This document shows positions 41,256 to 48,966 of a stretch of DNA of 64,000 nucleotides, in pieces. Each line of letters starts with the position of its first letter. Position 1 is the stretch's first letter. Origin of the DNA: JACVRW01 sp963820315 (lineage in GTDB: Bacteria > Actinomycetota > Thermoleophilia > Solirubrobacterales > Thermoleophilaceae); assembly GCA_963820315.1 (NCBI GenBank), contig CAWFZK010000030.1, positions 1 through 64,000 of the forward strand, in the 5' to 3' direction. The translations under genes and the position numbers were made by a program. Below the pieces are notes generated by a model. It made no database searches. It worked only from the letters and a program-made list of their open reading frames with translations, and was not told the origin of the DNA.

Positions 41256-42263
41256 ATGAGCGACAGCCATCTGCACGAGGAGCCGAGGGAGGCGCTCGAG
41301 AGCGCCCTCTTCGAGATCAAGCGGGTCATCATCGGCCAGGACGCGATGCTCGAGCGGGTGATGGTGGCCCTGCTCACGGGCGGCCACGTTCTGCTCGAGG
41401 GCGTTCCCGGACTCGCAAAGACACTCACGATCAAGACGCTCGCGTCGGTCGTCGGCGGAAGCTTCAGCCGCATCCAGTTCACCCCGGACCTCGTGCCGTC
41501 GGACCTGGTCGGAACGCGCGTCTACCGGCCCGACAGCGGCAGCTTCGACACCGAGCTCGGCCCAGTGTTCGCGAACTTCCTGCTCGCGGACGAGATCAAC
41601 CGCGCGCCGGCCAAGGTCCAGTCGGCGCTGCTCGAGGTGATGCAGGAGCAGCAGGTGACGATCGGGGGCGGGACGCACGTCGTGCCGCTGCCGTTCCTCG
41701 TGCTCGCGACGCAGAACCCGATCGAGTCCGAGGGCACCTATCCGCTGCCCGAGGCGCAGGTCGACCGCTTCCTCATGAAGATCCTCGTCGACTACCCGTC
41801 GCCCGGCGACGAGGCGTCCGTGGTGAACCGCTCGCTCGACCCGCCGGCGATCGTCGAGGAGCGCCTGACCATCGCCGACCTGCTGCGCTTCCGCGAGGCC
41901 GCGGCCGACGTGATCGTCGACCGCGAGGTGATCGACTACGCGGTCGCGCTCGCCGACGCAACCCGCCGCCCCGACCGCTACGGGCTCACCGAGGTCGAGC
42001 CGCTGATCAGCTACGGGGCATCGCCACGCGGGCCGATCGGCCTCGTTCAGTCGGCCCGCTCGCTGGCGCTGCTGCGCGGCCGCCGCCATGTCCTGGCGAG
42101 CGACATCCGCGACCTCGCCCCCGAGATCCTCCGTCACCGCCTGGTGCTGAGCTACGAGGGCCTGAGCGAGGGCACGCGTCCCGACGACCTGCTCGACAAG
42201 GTGATGGAGGCCGTCCCCGAGCCGGACCGGCGCCCGGTCGACGGGGAATCGCTGGCCGCCTGA
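41256..42263 (+). CDS. MoxR family AAA+ ATPase
   Basis: A 335-residue ATPase from the ATG at 41256. Walker A is GVPGLAKT (49-56), Walker B LLADEIN (Asp112/Glu113), with TPDLVPSDLVGTRVY, VLATQNPIESEGTYPLPEAQ and VDRFLMKI as MoxR signatures. C-terminal lid: ISYGASPRGPIGLVQSARSL. MoxR ATPases are thought to mature or activate VWA proteins. It opens a rightward unit MoxR-DUF58-VWA (gap 5 bases, then a 4-base overlap). Confidence 0.94.
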   Translation: MSDSHLHEEPREALESALFEIKRVIIGQDAMLERVMVALLTGGHVLLEGVPGLAKTLTIKTLASVVGGSFSRIQFTPDLVPSDLVGTRVYRPDSGSFDTELGPVFANFLLADEINRAPAKVQSALLEVMQEQQVTIGGGTHVVPLPFLVLATQNPIESEGTYPLPEAQVDRFLMKILVDYPSPGDEASVVNRSLDPPAIVEERLTIADLLRFREAAADVIVDREVIDYAVALADATRRPDRYGLTEVEPLISYGASPRGPIGLVQSARSLALLRGRRHVLASDIRDLAPEILRHRLVLSYEGLSEGTRPDDLLDKVMEAVPEPDRRPVDGESLAA

Positions 42264-42268
42264 CCGCG

Positions 42269-43186
42269 GTGGCGCGAAAGGCCCCTGATCTCGCTCTTGC
42301 GCCCGCGGCCGGGCGCCAGGGTCCCGGGACGGTCCCGGCGGCGCTCGTCGAGGCGCTCGACCTCGCCTTCGTGCGGCGGGCGGGCGGCGTCGTCGCGGGC
42401 GAGCACCGCGCAGCCGGTGTCGGCTCTGGGACCGAGCTCGCGCAGCTCCGGCCCTACCAGCCGGGTGACGACGTGCGCCAGCTCGACCCGTCGGCGACGG
42501 CTCGCACGGGCGTCCCGCACGTGCGCCAGCAGGTGCCCGAGCGGCTGCTCACGACCTGGCTCGCCGTCGACGTGTCGCCGTCGATGGCGTTCGGGACCGC
42601 CGACCGCCTGAAGAGCGACGTGGCCGAGGGGGTCGTTGACGTGCTCGGTGCGCTGTCGGTGCGGCGCGGCGGTCGTGTGGGCCTGATGACCTTCGGCGGT
42701 CCGTCGACACGGCTGTTGCCGCCGCGCGGCGGCCGCGGCGCCCGGGTGGGGCTGCGGCGGTCGCTCGCCGAGGGCGTCGCGCCGGACGGCACCGAGGGTG
42801 AGCCGCTCTCGCGCGCGCTCGTGCGGGTCGGCAGGCTCGCGAGCATGCGCAGCCTGATCGTGGTCATCTCGGACTTCATGGGCCCAACCGACTGGGCGCG
42901 ACCGATAGCCGCGCTCGCGACACGGCACACGGTGATGGCCGTCGAGGTGCGCGACCCGCGCGAGCAGGAGCTGCCCTCGGTCGGGCGGCTCGCCATGGTC
43001 GATCCCGAGTCGGGTGCGCGCATCGAGGTCGACACCGCCGACCGGCGCCTGCGCGAGCGCTTTGAGCGCGCCGCGCGCGAGGACCGCGCGGCAGTCGCGG
43101 CGGGGCTGCGGCGCGCGGGTGTCGAGCACGTGACGCTGTCGACCGCCGGGGCCTGGGCCCGCCAACTCGGCCGGAGGCTCGCGTGA
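42269..43186 (+). CDS. DUF58 domain protein
   Basis: A 305-residue protein with a GTG start. The DUF58 motif is LAQLRPYQPGDDVRQLDPSA, with a VWA-like fold after it (LAVDVSPSMAFGTADRLKSD, IVVISDFMGPTDWARPIAAL). No transmembrane helix, unlike longer DUF58 members. DUF58 genes lie beside moxR in many bacteria. It overlaps the VWA gene by 4 bases. Confidence 0.92.
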   Translation: MARKAPDLALAPAAGRQGPGTVPAALVEALDLAFVRRAGGVVAGEHRAAGVGSGTELAQLRPYQPGDDVRQLDPSATARTGVPHVRQQVPERLLTTWLAVDVSPSMAFGTADRLKSDVAEGVVDVLGALSVRRGGRVGLMTFGGPSTRLLPPRGGRGARVGLRRSLAEGVAPDGTEGEPLSRALVRVGRLASMRSLIVVISDFMGPTDWARPIAALATRHTVMAVEVRDPREQELPSVGRLAMVDPESGARIEVDTADRRLRERFERAAREDRAAVAAGLRRAGVEHVTLSTAGAWARQLGRRLA

Positions 43187-44121
43187 GCTTCGCCTCGCCC
43201 ATCTATCTCGCCGCCCTCCTCCTGGTGCCGCTCGTGCTGGGCGCCTACGTGCTGTCGCGCCGGCGGGCGCACAAGTACGCGGTGCGCTTCCCCGCCGTCG
43301 GCACGCTCGCGCCGCTGCTCCCGAAGGCCTCCGCGTGGCGACGCCGGCTGCCGCTCGCGCTCTTCCTCGCCTCGCTCGCGGTGCTCGCCCTGGCGCTTGC
43401 GCGCCCGCATGCCACCGTGGCGGTGCCGAAGGAGCAGGCGTCGATCATCCTCGTCACGGACGTGTCGCGCTCGATGCTCGCCGAGGACGTCGACCCGAGC
43501 CGGCTCGAGGCCGCCCGCTCCGCGGCGCAGCGCTTCCTCCAGGAGGTGCCGGACGAGGCGCTGATCGGGGCGGTGGCGTTCTCGACCGATCCGCACACGG
43601 TCGAGGAGCCCACCGACGATCACGCCGAGATCGAGGCCCTGATCGACGGGCTGAGCGCGGACGGCGGCACGGCCGCGGGCGACGCGCTCGCCATGGCACT
43701 CCAGATGGCCGACGGCCCCGCCGAGGACCGCCCGCCTGCGGCGATCGTGCTGCTCTCGGACGGCGAGACCACCACCGGCAGGGACCCGATCCCGGTCGCC
43801 CGCCAGGCGCGCCAGCTCGGCGTGCCGATCCACACGGTCGCGCTCGGCACACGCGAGGGGACGATCAGGACGCCCGACGGCACGCTCCTGCCCGTCCCTC
43901 CCGACCCCGAGACCATGGAGAGGATCGCCGAGCTGTCCGGCGGCCGCGCCTTCCAGGTCGACGACGCCGGCGAGCTGGCCGGCCTCTACGAGGACCTCGG
44001 CTCGCGCGTCGCGACGGAGACGGAGGAGCGCGAGATCACGTCGGCCTTCGCGGCGGGCGGACTCGTCCTGCTCTTGCTCGCGGCCGCGCTGGGCGTGCGG
44101 GCGACGGCGCGGCTGCCTTAG
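43183..44121 (+). CDS. VWA-domain membrane protein, BatA-like (copy 2)
   Basis: A 312-residue paralogue of the protein at 38195. Both begin MSF(Q/A)SPIYL, have helices at 6-24 and 57-73, keep RP(E/H)ATVAVP before the domain and place the metal-site Asp at residue 93. Here it reads DVSRSM. A last helix is at 288-305. It ends the MoxR-DUF58 unit; the clear similarity indicates duplication. One copy follows HtrA, the other MoxR-DUF58. Confidence 0.92.
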   Translation: MSFASPIYLAALLLVPLVLGAYVLSRRRAHKYAVRFPAVGTLAPLLPKASAWRRRLPLALFLASLAVLALALARPHATVAVPKEQASIILVTDVSRSMLAEDVDPSRLEAARSAAQRFLQEVPDEALIGAVAFSTDPHTVEEPTDDHAEIEALIDGLSADGGTAAGDALAMALQMADGPAEDRPPAAIVLLSDGETTTGRDPIPVARQARQLGVPIHTVALGTREGTIRTPDGTLLPVPPDPETMERIAELSGGRAFQVDDAGELAGLYEDLGSRVATETEEREITSAFAAGGLVLLLLAAALGVRATARLP

Positions 44122-44160
44122 TGAGCCCGTTCCGTCCGTGCGCGATGCGAACATGCGTTC

Positions 44161-44721
44161 GTGTCGAAGTACGCGCCCAGAGGAGCACCCGACCGAGACC
44201 AGCTCGCCCGTCTGGCCTCGGACGGGCTGACCCTTCGTGAGATGGCCGGCGCCCTCGACCGGTCGGTCGCGACCGTGCGCTACTGGCTCGAGCGCTGGGA
44301 GATCCGCAGACAGGACGGGCGGCGGCTGCGCGACTACGACCCGGCGACGGCGCCCCGCGAGTCGCTCCGGCGCTGCTCCAGGCACGGTCTCACGCTGTTC
44401 GTGCTCGAGGGGCGCGGCAGCTACCGCTGCAAGGTCTGTCGGCAGCAGAAGGTCTCCGCGTGGCGGCGCAAGCTGAAGGGGATGCTGGTCGATGAGGCGG
44501 GAGGCCGCTGCGCGCTCTGCGGGTACGACCGCTGCCAGGCGGCGCTCCAGTTCCACCACCGCGATCCGACCGACAAGGCCTTTGCCATCTCGCAGCAGGG
44601 CCTCACCCGCAGCCTCGCGAGAGCGCGCGAGGAGGCGCGTAAGTGCATCCTCGTGTGCGCCAACTGCCACGCCGAGCTGGAAGGGGGGTACCGCCGCCTC
44701 GAGGGCACCCTGCCGTCCTAA
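44161..44721 (+). CDS. HNH nuclease-domain protein with N-terminal helix-turn-helix
   Basis: A 186-residue protein from a GTG at 44161. Residues 12-50 look like a resolvase-type helix-turn-helix (SDGLTLREMAGALDRSVATV). The HNH part has a cysteine pair CRRC-like (YRCKVCRQQK), GGRCALCGYDRCQAALQFHH, RDPTDK and LVCANCHAELE, complete for metal binding. It may be a homing-type or repair nuclease. It ends 3 bases before tRNA-Asn, which runs the other way. I cannot tell whether it is a mobile gene. Confidence 0.82.
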   Translation: MSKYAPRGAPDRDQLARLASDGLTLREMAGALDRSVATVRYWLERWEIRRQDGRRLRDYDPATAPRESLRRCSRHGLTLFVLEGRGSYRCKVCRQQKVSAWRRKLKGMLVDEAGGRCALCGYDRCQAALQFHHRDPTDKAFAISQQGLTRSLARAREEARKCILVCANCHAELEGGYRRLEGTLPS

Positions 44722-44723
44722 GG

Positions 44724-44794
44724 CTCCCCGGGGTGGATTCGAACCACCAAGAACTGATTAACAGTCAGTCATGTTGCCGTTACATCACCGGGGA
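44724..44794 (-). tRNA. tRNA-Asn (anticodon GTT)
   Basis: The minus strand folds with acceptor TCCCCGG/CCGGGGA, anticodon stem-loop CTGACTGTTAATCAG carrying GTT, and T-arm GGTGGTTCGAATCCACC. Discriminator G. No CCA encoded. It stands alone between the HNH gene and rpoD. Confidence 0.93.
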
Positions 44795-44864
44795 TCGGCA
44801 GGGGCGAGGATAGCGCTCGGGCCGGCAGCCGTCGGCTGATTCGGCCGGGAAACGGCGGCGCCGC

Positions 44865-46047
44865 TCAGGCCTCGTCGGCGGTTCCGGCGAGGCGGTCCGC
44901 GCCGCCGGAGCTCTTCAGCATGGCGAGCGTCTTCGACTCGATCTGGCGGACGCGCTCGCGGGTCACGCCTACCTCGTGGCCGATGTCCTCGAGCGTCATC
45001 GGGCCCTTGTCGCCGAGGCCGTAGCGCAGCTCGATGACCTTGCGCTCGCGCCAGCCCAGCGAATCGAGGACCTTCTGAAGGTCGTGGTCGCGCATGCGGT
45101 TGGCGACGATCTCGAGCGGGCGGTCGGTTGCGGAGTCCTCGATGAACTCGCCGAGCGACGCATCGCCCTCCTCGCCGCCGACGGGCGCCTCGAGCGAGAC
45201 AGGCTCCTGGCCCAGCTTGAGGATCTCCTCGACCTTCTTGGCCGGCATCTCGACGAGCTCGCCGATCTCCTCGGGCGTCGGCTCGCGGTTGTTCTTCTGG
45301 ATCAGCGAACGCTTGGCGCGCGCGACGCGGTTCATCCGCTCGACCATGTGCACCGGGATCCGGATCGTGCGTGACTGGTCGGCGAGCGCGCGCGTGATCG
45401 CCTGCCGGATCCACCAGGTCGCGTAGGTCGAGAACTTGAAGCCGCGGCGCCAGTCGAACTTCTCGACTGCGCGGATCAGCCCGAGGTTGCCCTCCTGGAT
45501 CAGGTCGAGCAGCGTCAGCCCACGGCCGTTGTAGCGCTTGGCGATCGAGACGACGAGGCGCAGATTGGCCTCGATCAGCGCGTTCTTCGCGGTCATGTCG
45601 TTCATTTCGATCCGCTTGGCGAGCCGGACCTCGTCCTCGCGAGTCAGCAGCGGAACGCGGCCGATCGTGCGCAGATAGAGCCGCACCGCGTCCTCGGCGC
45701 CCTGCTCCGGCGGAGCGACCACGAGGCCGGCCGTGACGACGCCACCCTCGTCGTAGAGGTCGGGCTCCTCGGATTCGGGCTCTTCGGACTCGGGCTCCTC
45801 CGCCTCCGCTCTCCTCGGCCTTCGTCTCTGCCTCGTCCGTACCTTCGGGGGCCACCGCGGGGGCGGCCGGCCCGGCGTCGGGCTCGTCCTCGGCGGCGCT
45901 CAGGTCGCCGGCCTCGGGCTCGATCTCCGCGGCTGGTCCGGAATCGCCCACGGGCTCGCCGGCCATGCCGTGATCCTCGCCGGCATTCCGCGCGTCGAGC
46001 TCATCGGCATCCGTGTCGCCCCGGAGCGGGTAGGCGCGATCGTTCAT
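44865..46047 (-). CDS. rpoD: Primary sigma factor RpoD/SigA (one-base frameshift near 45811)
   Basis: The main sigma factor that gives RNA polymerase promoter recognition. Region 1.2 (DAVRLYLRTIGRVPLLTREDE), region 2 (NLRLVVSIAKRYNGRGLTLL, DLIQEGNLGLIRAVEKFDW, FSTYATWWIRQAITRALADQ), region 3 and region 4 (LEDIGHEVGVTRERVRQIES) are complete. The N-terminus from the ATG at 46047 (ribosome site AGAGGG) is acidic: MNDRAYPLRGDTDADEL onward. The frame breaks near 45811; dropping one base restores AEAEEPESEEPESEEPDLYD and joins region 1.2, for about 393 residues. As an essential gene, the break must be a sequence error. Confidence 0.93.
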
Positions 46048-46120
46048 CTGCAATCCCTCTGCGGCGGGGCGAGGACCATCCGGGTCAGCGCCGCCAGACC
46101 GCGTTGCAAGGCTACTCGCT

Positions 46121-47893
46121 TCACGCCGTTTGCCCCATGACTTGGTCCATGTCGCGTCGGACCTGCTGACGCGCCCCGGCGAGCTGCATCCGGCGGGCAT
46201 CGTCGTCCGCGCGCCGCATCTCGCGGTCGATCCTGCGCAACTCCAGCTGCAGATAGCTCATCCGAAGCGCCGGCTCGGTTGCCTCGCCGTGCTCCTGTGC
46301 GGCCATGGCGACACCGGTCACGACGGCGGCCGTGGCGGGGTCGTCCTCGCCGAGCCCGGCGAGCGGGTCGTCGAACGACGCCAGCAGATGGGCCCGCGCC
46401 AAGCGCAGAGCCGGCGACGAGAGGTGCTCCTCGGACAGCCGCTCGAGGTACTCGCGCCCGAGTGCGCCGCTCGCGAGGCACATCGACAGGTAGGCGCGCT
46501 CGGCTGCAAGCGATGCCTCGCCGAAGCCGCTCGACTGCGCCGGCGCCTGCTCGGGACCCGGGTCGCCGCCGCCTGGGTATGCGGGCTGCGGCCGCACGGG
46601 CGCAGGAGCGGACAGCACATAGTCCGCGGGCACGTCGAGACGGTCCGCTGCCTCGCGGACGAGCGCGTCCCTGGTTGCGGTCCGTTCGGGCACTGCTGAA
46701 ATCAGTTTTCGCGCCTCCCCTAGAGCCTTGTCCCTGCCTGAGGGCGAACCCAGATCTGCATCGGCAAGTACCCGACGCACCTGAAACTCGATCATGGGAA
46801 CCGCACGCTCCATCCGCTCCCCGAACGGCTCTGGACCGTCGGAAGTTACGAGTTCTGCAGGATCCATCCCCTCCGGCATCTCGACCACGCGCAGCTCGAG
46901 CCCGCGCTCCTCGGCAAGCCGGGCCGCCCGCAGCATCGCCTCCTGGCCGGAGCGGTCCGCGTCGAGGGCGAGTATCAGCGTCGAGGCTGCGCGGCCGACC
47001 TCGGCGAGCTGCTCCTGCGTGAGAGCGGTGCCCATGATCGCGACGGCCTCGCGGATCCCGGCCTGATGGAGAGCGAGCACGTCCGTATAACCCTCGACCA
47101 CCACGATCCGACCGCTCCTGGCGGCCTCCGCGCGCGCGATGTCGAGCCCGAAGAGCTGGCGGCCCTTGTGGTAGAGCTCGTTCTCGCTCGTGTTGAGGTA
47201 CTTCGGCCCGCGCCCCTCCCCCATCTGGCGTGCGCCGAAGCCGAGCACGCGCCCGCGCCCGTCGGCGAGCGGGAACATGATCCGGCCCCTGAAGCGGTCG
47301 AAGACGCTGCGCCCGTCGCGGCCGCGCTGCGCGAGCCCCGCCGCCATCAGCTCCTCTTCGCTGAAGCCGCTCTGGCGCGCGCCGAGCAGCATCCGGTCCC
47401 ACGCGCTCGGCGAGTAGCCGACGCGGAAGGAGCGCAGGATCTCCTCGGAGAAGCCGCGGCTTGCCAGGTAGTCGCGCGCTCGCGCGGCCTCGGTCGACTC
47501 CCACAGGTAGCTGTCGTAGAAGCGCGTCGCCCGGTCGAGCAGGGCGAGCAGCCGCTCGCGCCGGCGCCGGCGCGCCTCCGCCTGCGGGTCCTCGTTCTCG
47601 AGCTCGAGCTCGATGCCGTAGCGATCGGCGAGGAAGTCGACGGCCTCGCGGAAGTCGAGGCCCTCCGTCTGCTCGACGAAGCCGATCGCGTCGCCCTTGG
47701 CGTGGCAGCCGAAGCAGTAGAAGAGCTTGTCCTGCACGTTCACGGAGAACGAGGGCGTGCGCTCGTCGTGGAAGGGGCAGAGGCCGGTCAGGCGCGAGCC
47801 CACGCGGCGCAGGTCGGTCTTCGAGCCCACGAGGTCCGCCATGTCGACGGCGTCCCGCAGGCGCTCGATCGAGTCGCGCGTGTAGAGCGCCAT
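46121..47893 (-). CDS. dnaG: DNA primase DnaG
   Basis: DnaG makes RNA primers for replication. 590 residues. The zinc site is Cys39, His42, Cys60, Cys63 (LCPFHDERTPSFSVN, FYCFGCHAKGDAIGFVEQ). The core has RFRGRIMFPLADGRGRVLGF, and the toprim metal site is Glu267 (VVVEGYTDVL) with Asp311 and Asp313 (LALDADRSG). The C-terminal helicase-binding part (about 440-590) is helical and less conserved. The first base of the dnaG ATG is also the last base of the dgt stop (TGATG). Confidence 0.97.
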   Translation of the reverse strand: MALYTRDSIERLRDAVDMADLVGSKTDLRRVGSRLTGLCPFHDERTPSFSVNVQDKLFYCFGCHAKGDAIGFVEQTEGLDFREAVDFLADRYGIELELENEDPQAEARRRRRERLLALLDRATRFYDSYLWESTEAARARDYLASRGFSEEILRSFRVGYSPSAWDRMLLGARQSGFSEEELMAAGLAQRGRDGRSVFDRFRGRIMFPLADGRGRVLGFGARQMGEGRGPKYLNTSENELYHKGRQLFGLDIARAEAARSGRIVVVEGYTDVLALHQAGIREAVAIMGTALTQEQLAEVGRAASTLILALDADRSGQEAMLRAARLAEERGLELRVVEMPEGMDPAELVTSDGPEPFGERMERAVPMIEFQVRRVLADADLGSPSGRDKALGEARKLISAVPERTATRDALVREAADRLDVPADYVLSAPAPVRPQPAYPGGGDPGPEQAPAQSSGFGEASLAAERAYLSMCLASGALGREYLERLSEEHLSSPALRLARAHLLASFDDPLAGLGEDDPATAAVVTGVAMAAQEHGEATEPALRMSYLQLELRRIDREMRRADDDARRMQLAGARQQVRRDMDQVMGQTA

Positions 47894-48888
47894 CAGAAGC
47901 CCTGCGGGATCGCCAGGTCTGCGAAGGCGCGGATCGCGAAGCGGTCGGTCATCCCAGCAAGCCAGTCGACGACGCGCTCCTGTTCTGACGCGCCCTCCAC
48001 CACCGGCGGCGGCGGGTTTGCCGCGTACTCCTCGAACAGCGTCCGCAGCAGCCGCTCGATGCGCGGCTTCTCGAGCTGCGCGTCGGGGCCCAGGTAGACG
48101 CGCTCGAACATGAACGAGCGCAGGCGCAGCATCGCCCCGCCCACCTCCTCGCTCTGGACGATGTCGCTCGCCGCCTCGGAGCGGTCGAGCAGGTCGACCA
48201 CGAGCGTCTCGATGCGCTCGGAGCCGGTCGCGCCGAGCAGCTCGATCTCGTCGCGCGGCAGGTCCTCGAAGCGCAGGATCCCGGCGCGCACGGCGTCGTC
48301 GATGTCGTGGTTGATGTAGGCGATGCGGTCGACGAGCTTCACGATCCGGCCCTCGAGCGTGGCCGGCGTGTGCGGACCCGTGTGGTTCCTGATCCCGTCG
48401 CGCACCTGGTCGGTCAGGTTCAGGGCCTCGATCCGCTCGACCACACGAAGTGAATGCTCGTTGTGGCGGAACCCGCTCCCCCAGCGCTCGCGCACGCAGG
48501 CGTCGAGCACCTCCTCGCCGATGTGCCCGAACGGCGGGTGGCCGAGGTCATGGCCGAGCGAGATCGCCTCGGTGAGGTCCTCGTTGAGCGCCAGCGCCCG
48601 GGCGACGTTGCGGGCTATCCCCGACGCCTCGAGCGTGTGCGTGAGCCGCGTCCGGTAGTGGTCGCCCTCGGGCGCGATGAAGACCTGGGTCTTGTGCTTC
48701 AGGCGCCGGAAGGCCTTCGAGTGCACGATCCGGTCGCGGTCGCGCTGGAACGGCGTGCGGTGATCGGAGTCCGGCTCGTCGACGGCTCGCCGCGCCGGAT
48801 ACGAGCGCGTTGCCAGCGGGGACAGCGACTCGCGCTCGAGCCGCTCCACCCGCTCGGCGAAGGGAGTCCGAGCGAGCTGCGGAGGCAT
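47893..48888 (-). CDS. dgt: Deoxyguanosinetriphosphate triphosphohydrolase-like protein
   Basis: An HD-domain dNTP triphosphohydrolase of 331 residues. Motifs are FQRDRDRIVHSKAFRRLKHK, HYRTRLTHTLEASGIAR, AISLGHDLGHPPFGHIGE (HD metal site) and LVDRIAYINHDIDDAVRAG. Such enzymes control dNTP pools. It precedes dnaG and rpoD on the same strand; dgt-dnaG-rpoD is a widespread order. The start is 78 bases from the ppdK stop. Confidence 0.94.
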   Translation of the reverse strand: MPPQLARTPFAERVERLERESLSPLATRSYPARRAVDEPDSDHRTPFQRDRDRIVHSKAFRRLKHKTQVFIAPEGDHYRTRLTHTLEASGIARNVARALALNEDLTEAISLGHDLGHPPFGHIGEEVLDACVRERWGSGFRHNEHSLRVVERIEALNLTDQVRDGIRNHTGPHTPATLEGRIVKLVDRIAYINHDIDDAVRAGILRFEDLPRDEIELLGATGSERIETLVVDLLDRSEAASDIVQSEEVGGAMLRLRSFMFERVYLGPDAQLEKPRIERLLRTLFEEYAANPPPPVVEGASEQERVVDWLAGMTDRFAIRAFADLAIPQGF

Positions 48889-48966
48889 GCGGCATCGATT
48901 CTGGCAGCCCTGTGAGGGGTCAGGTCTTGCATTCGCGCATTTCCCGGACGCGAAGCGCGGCGACGA

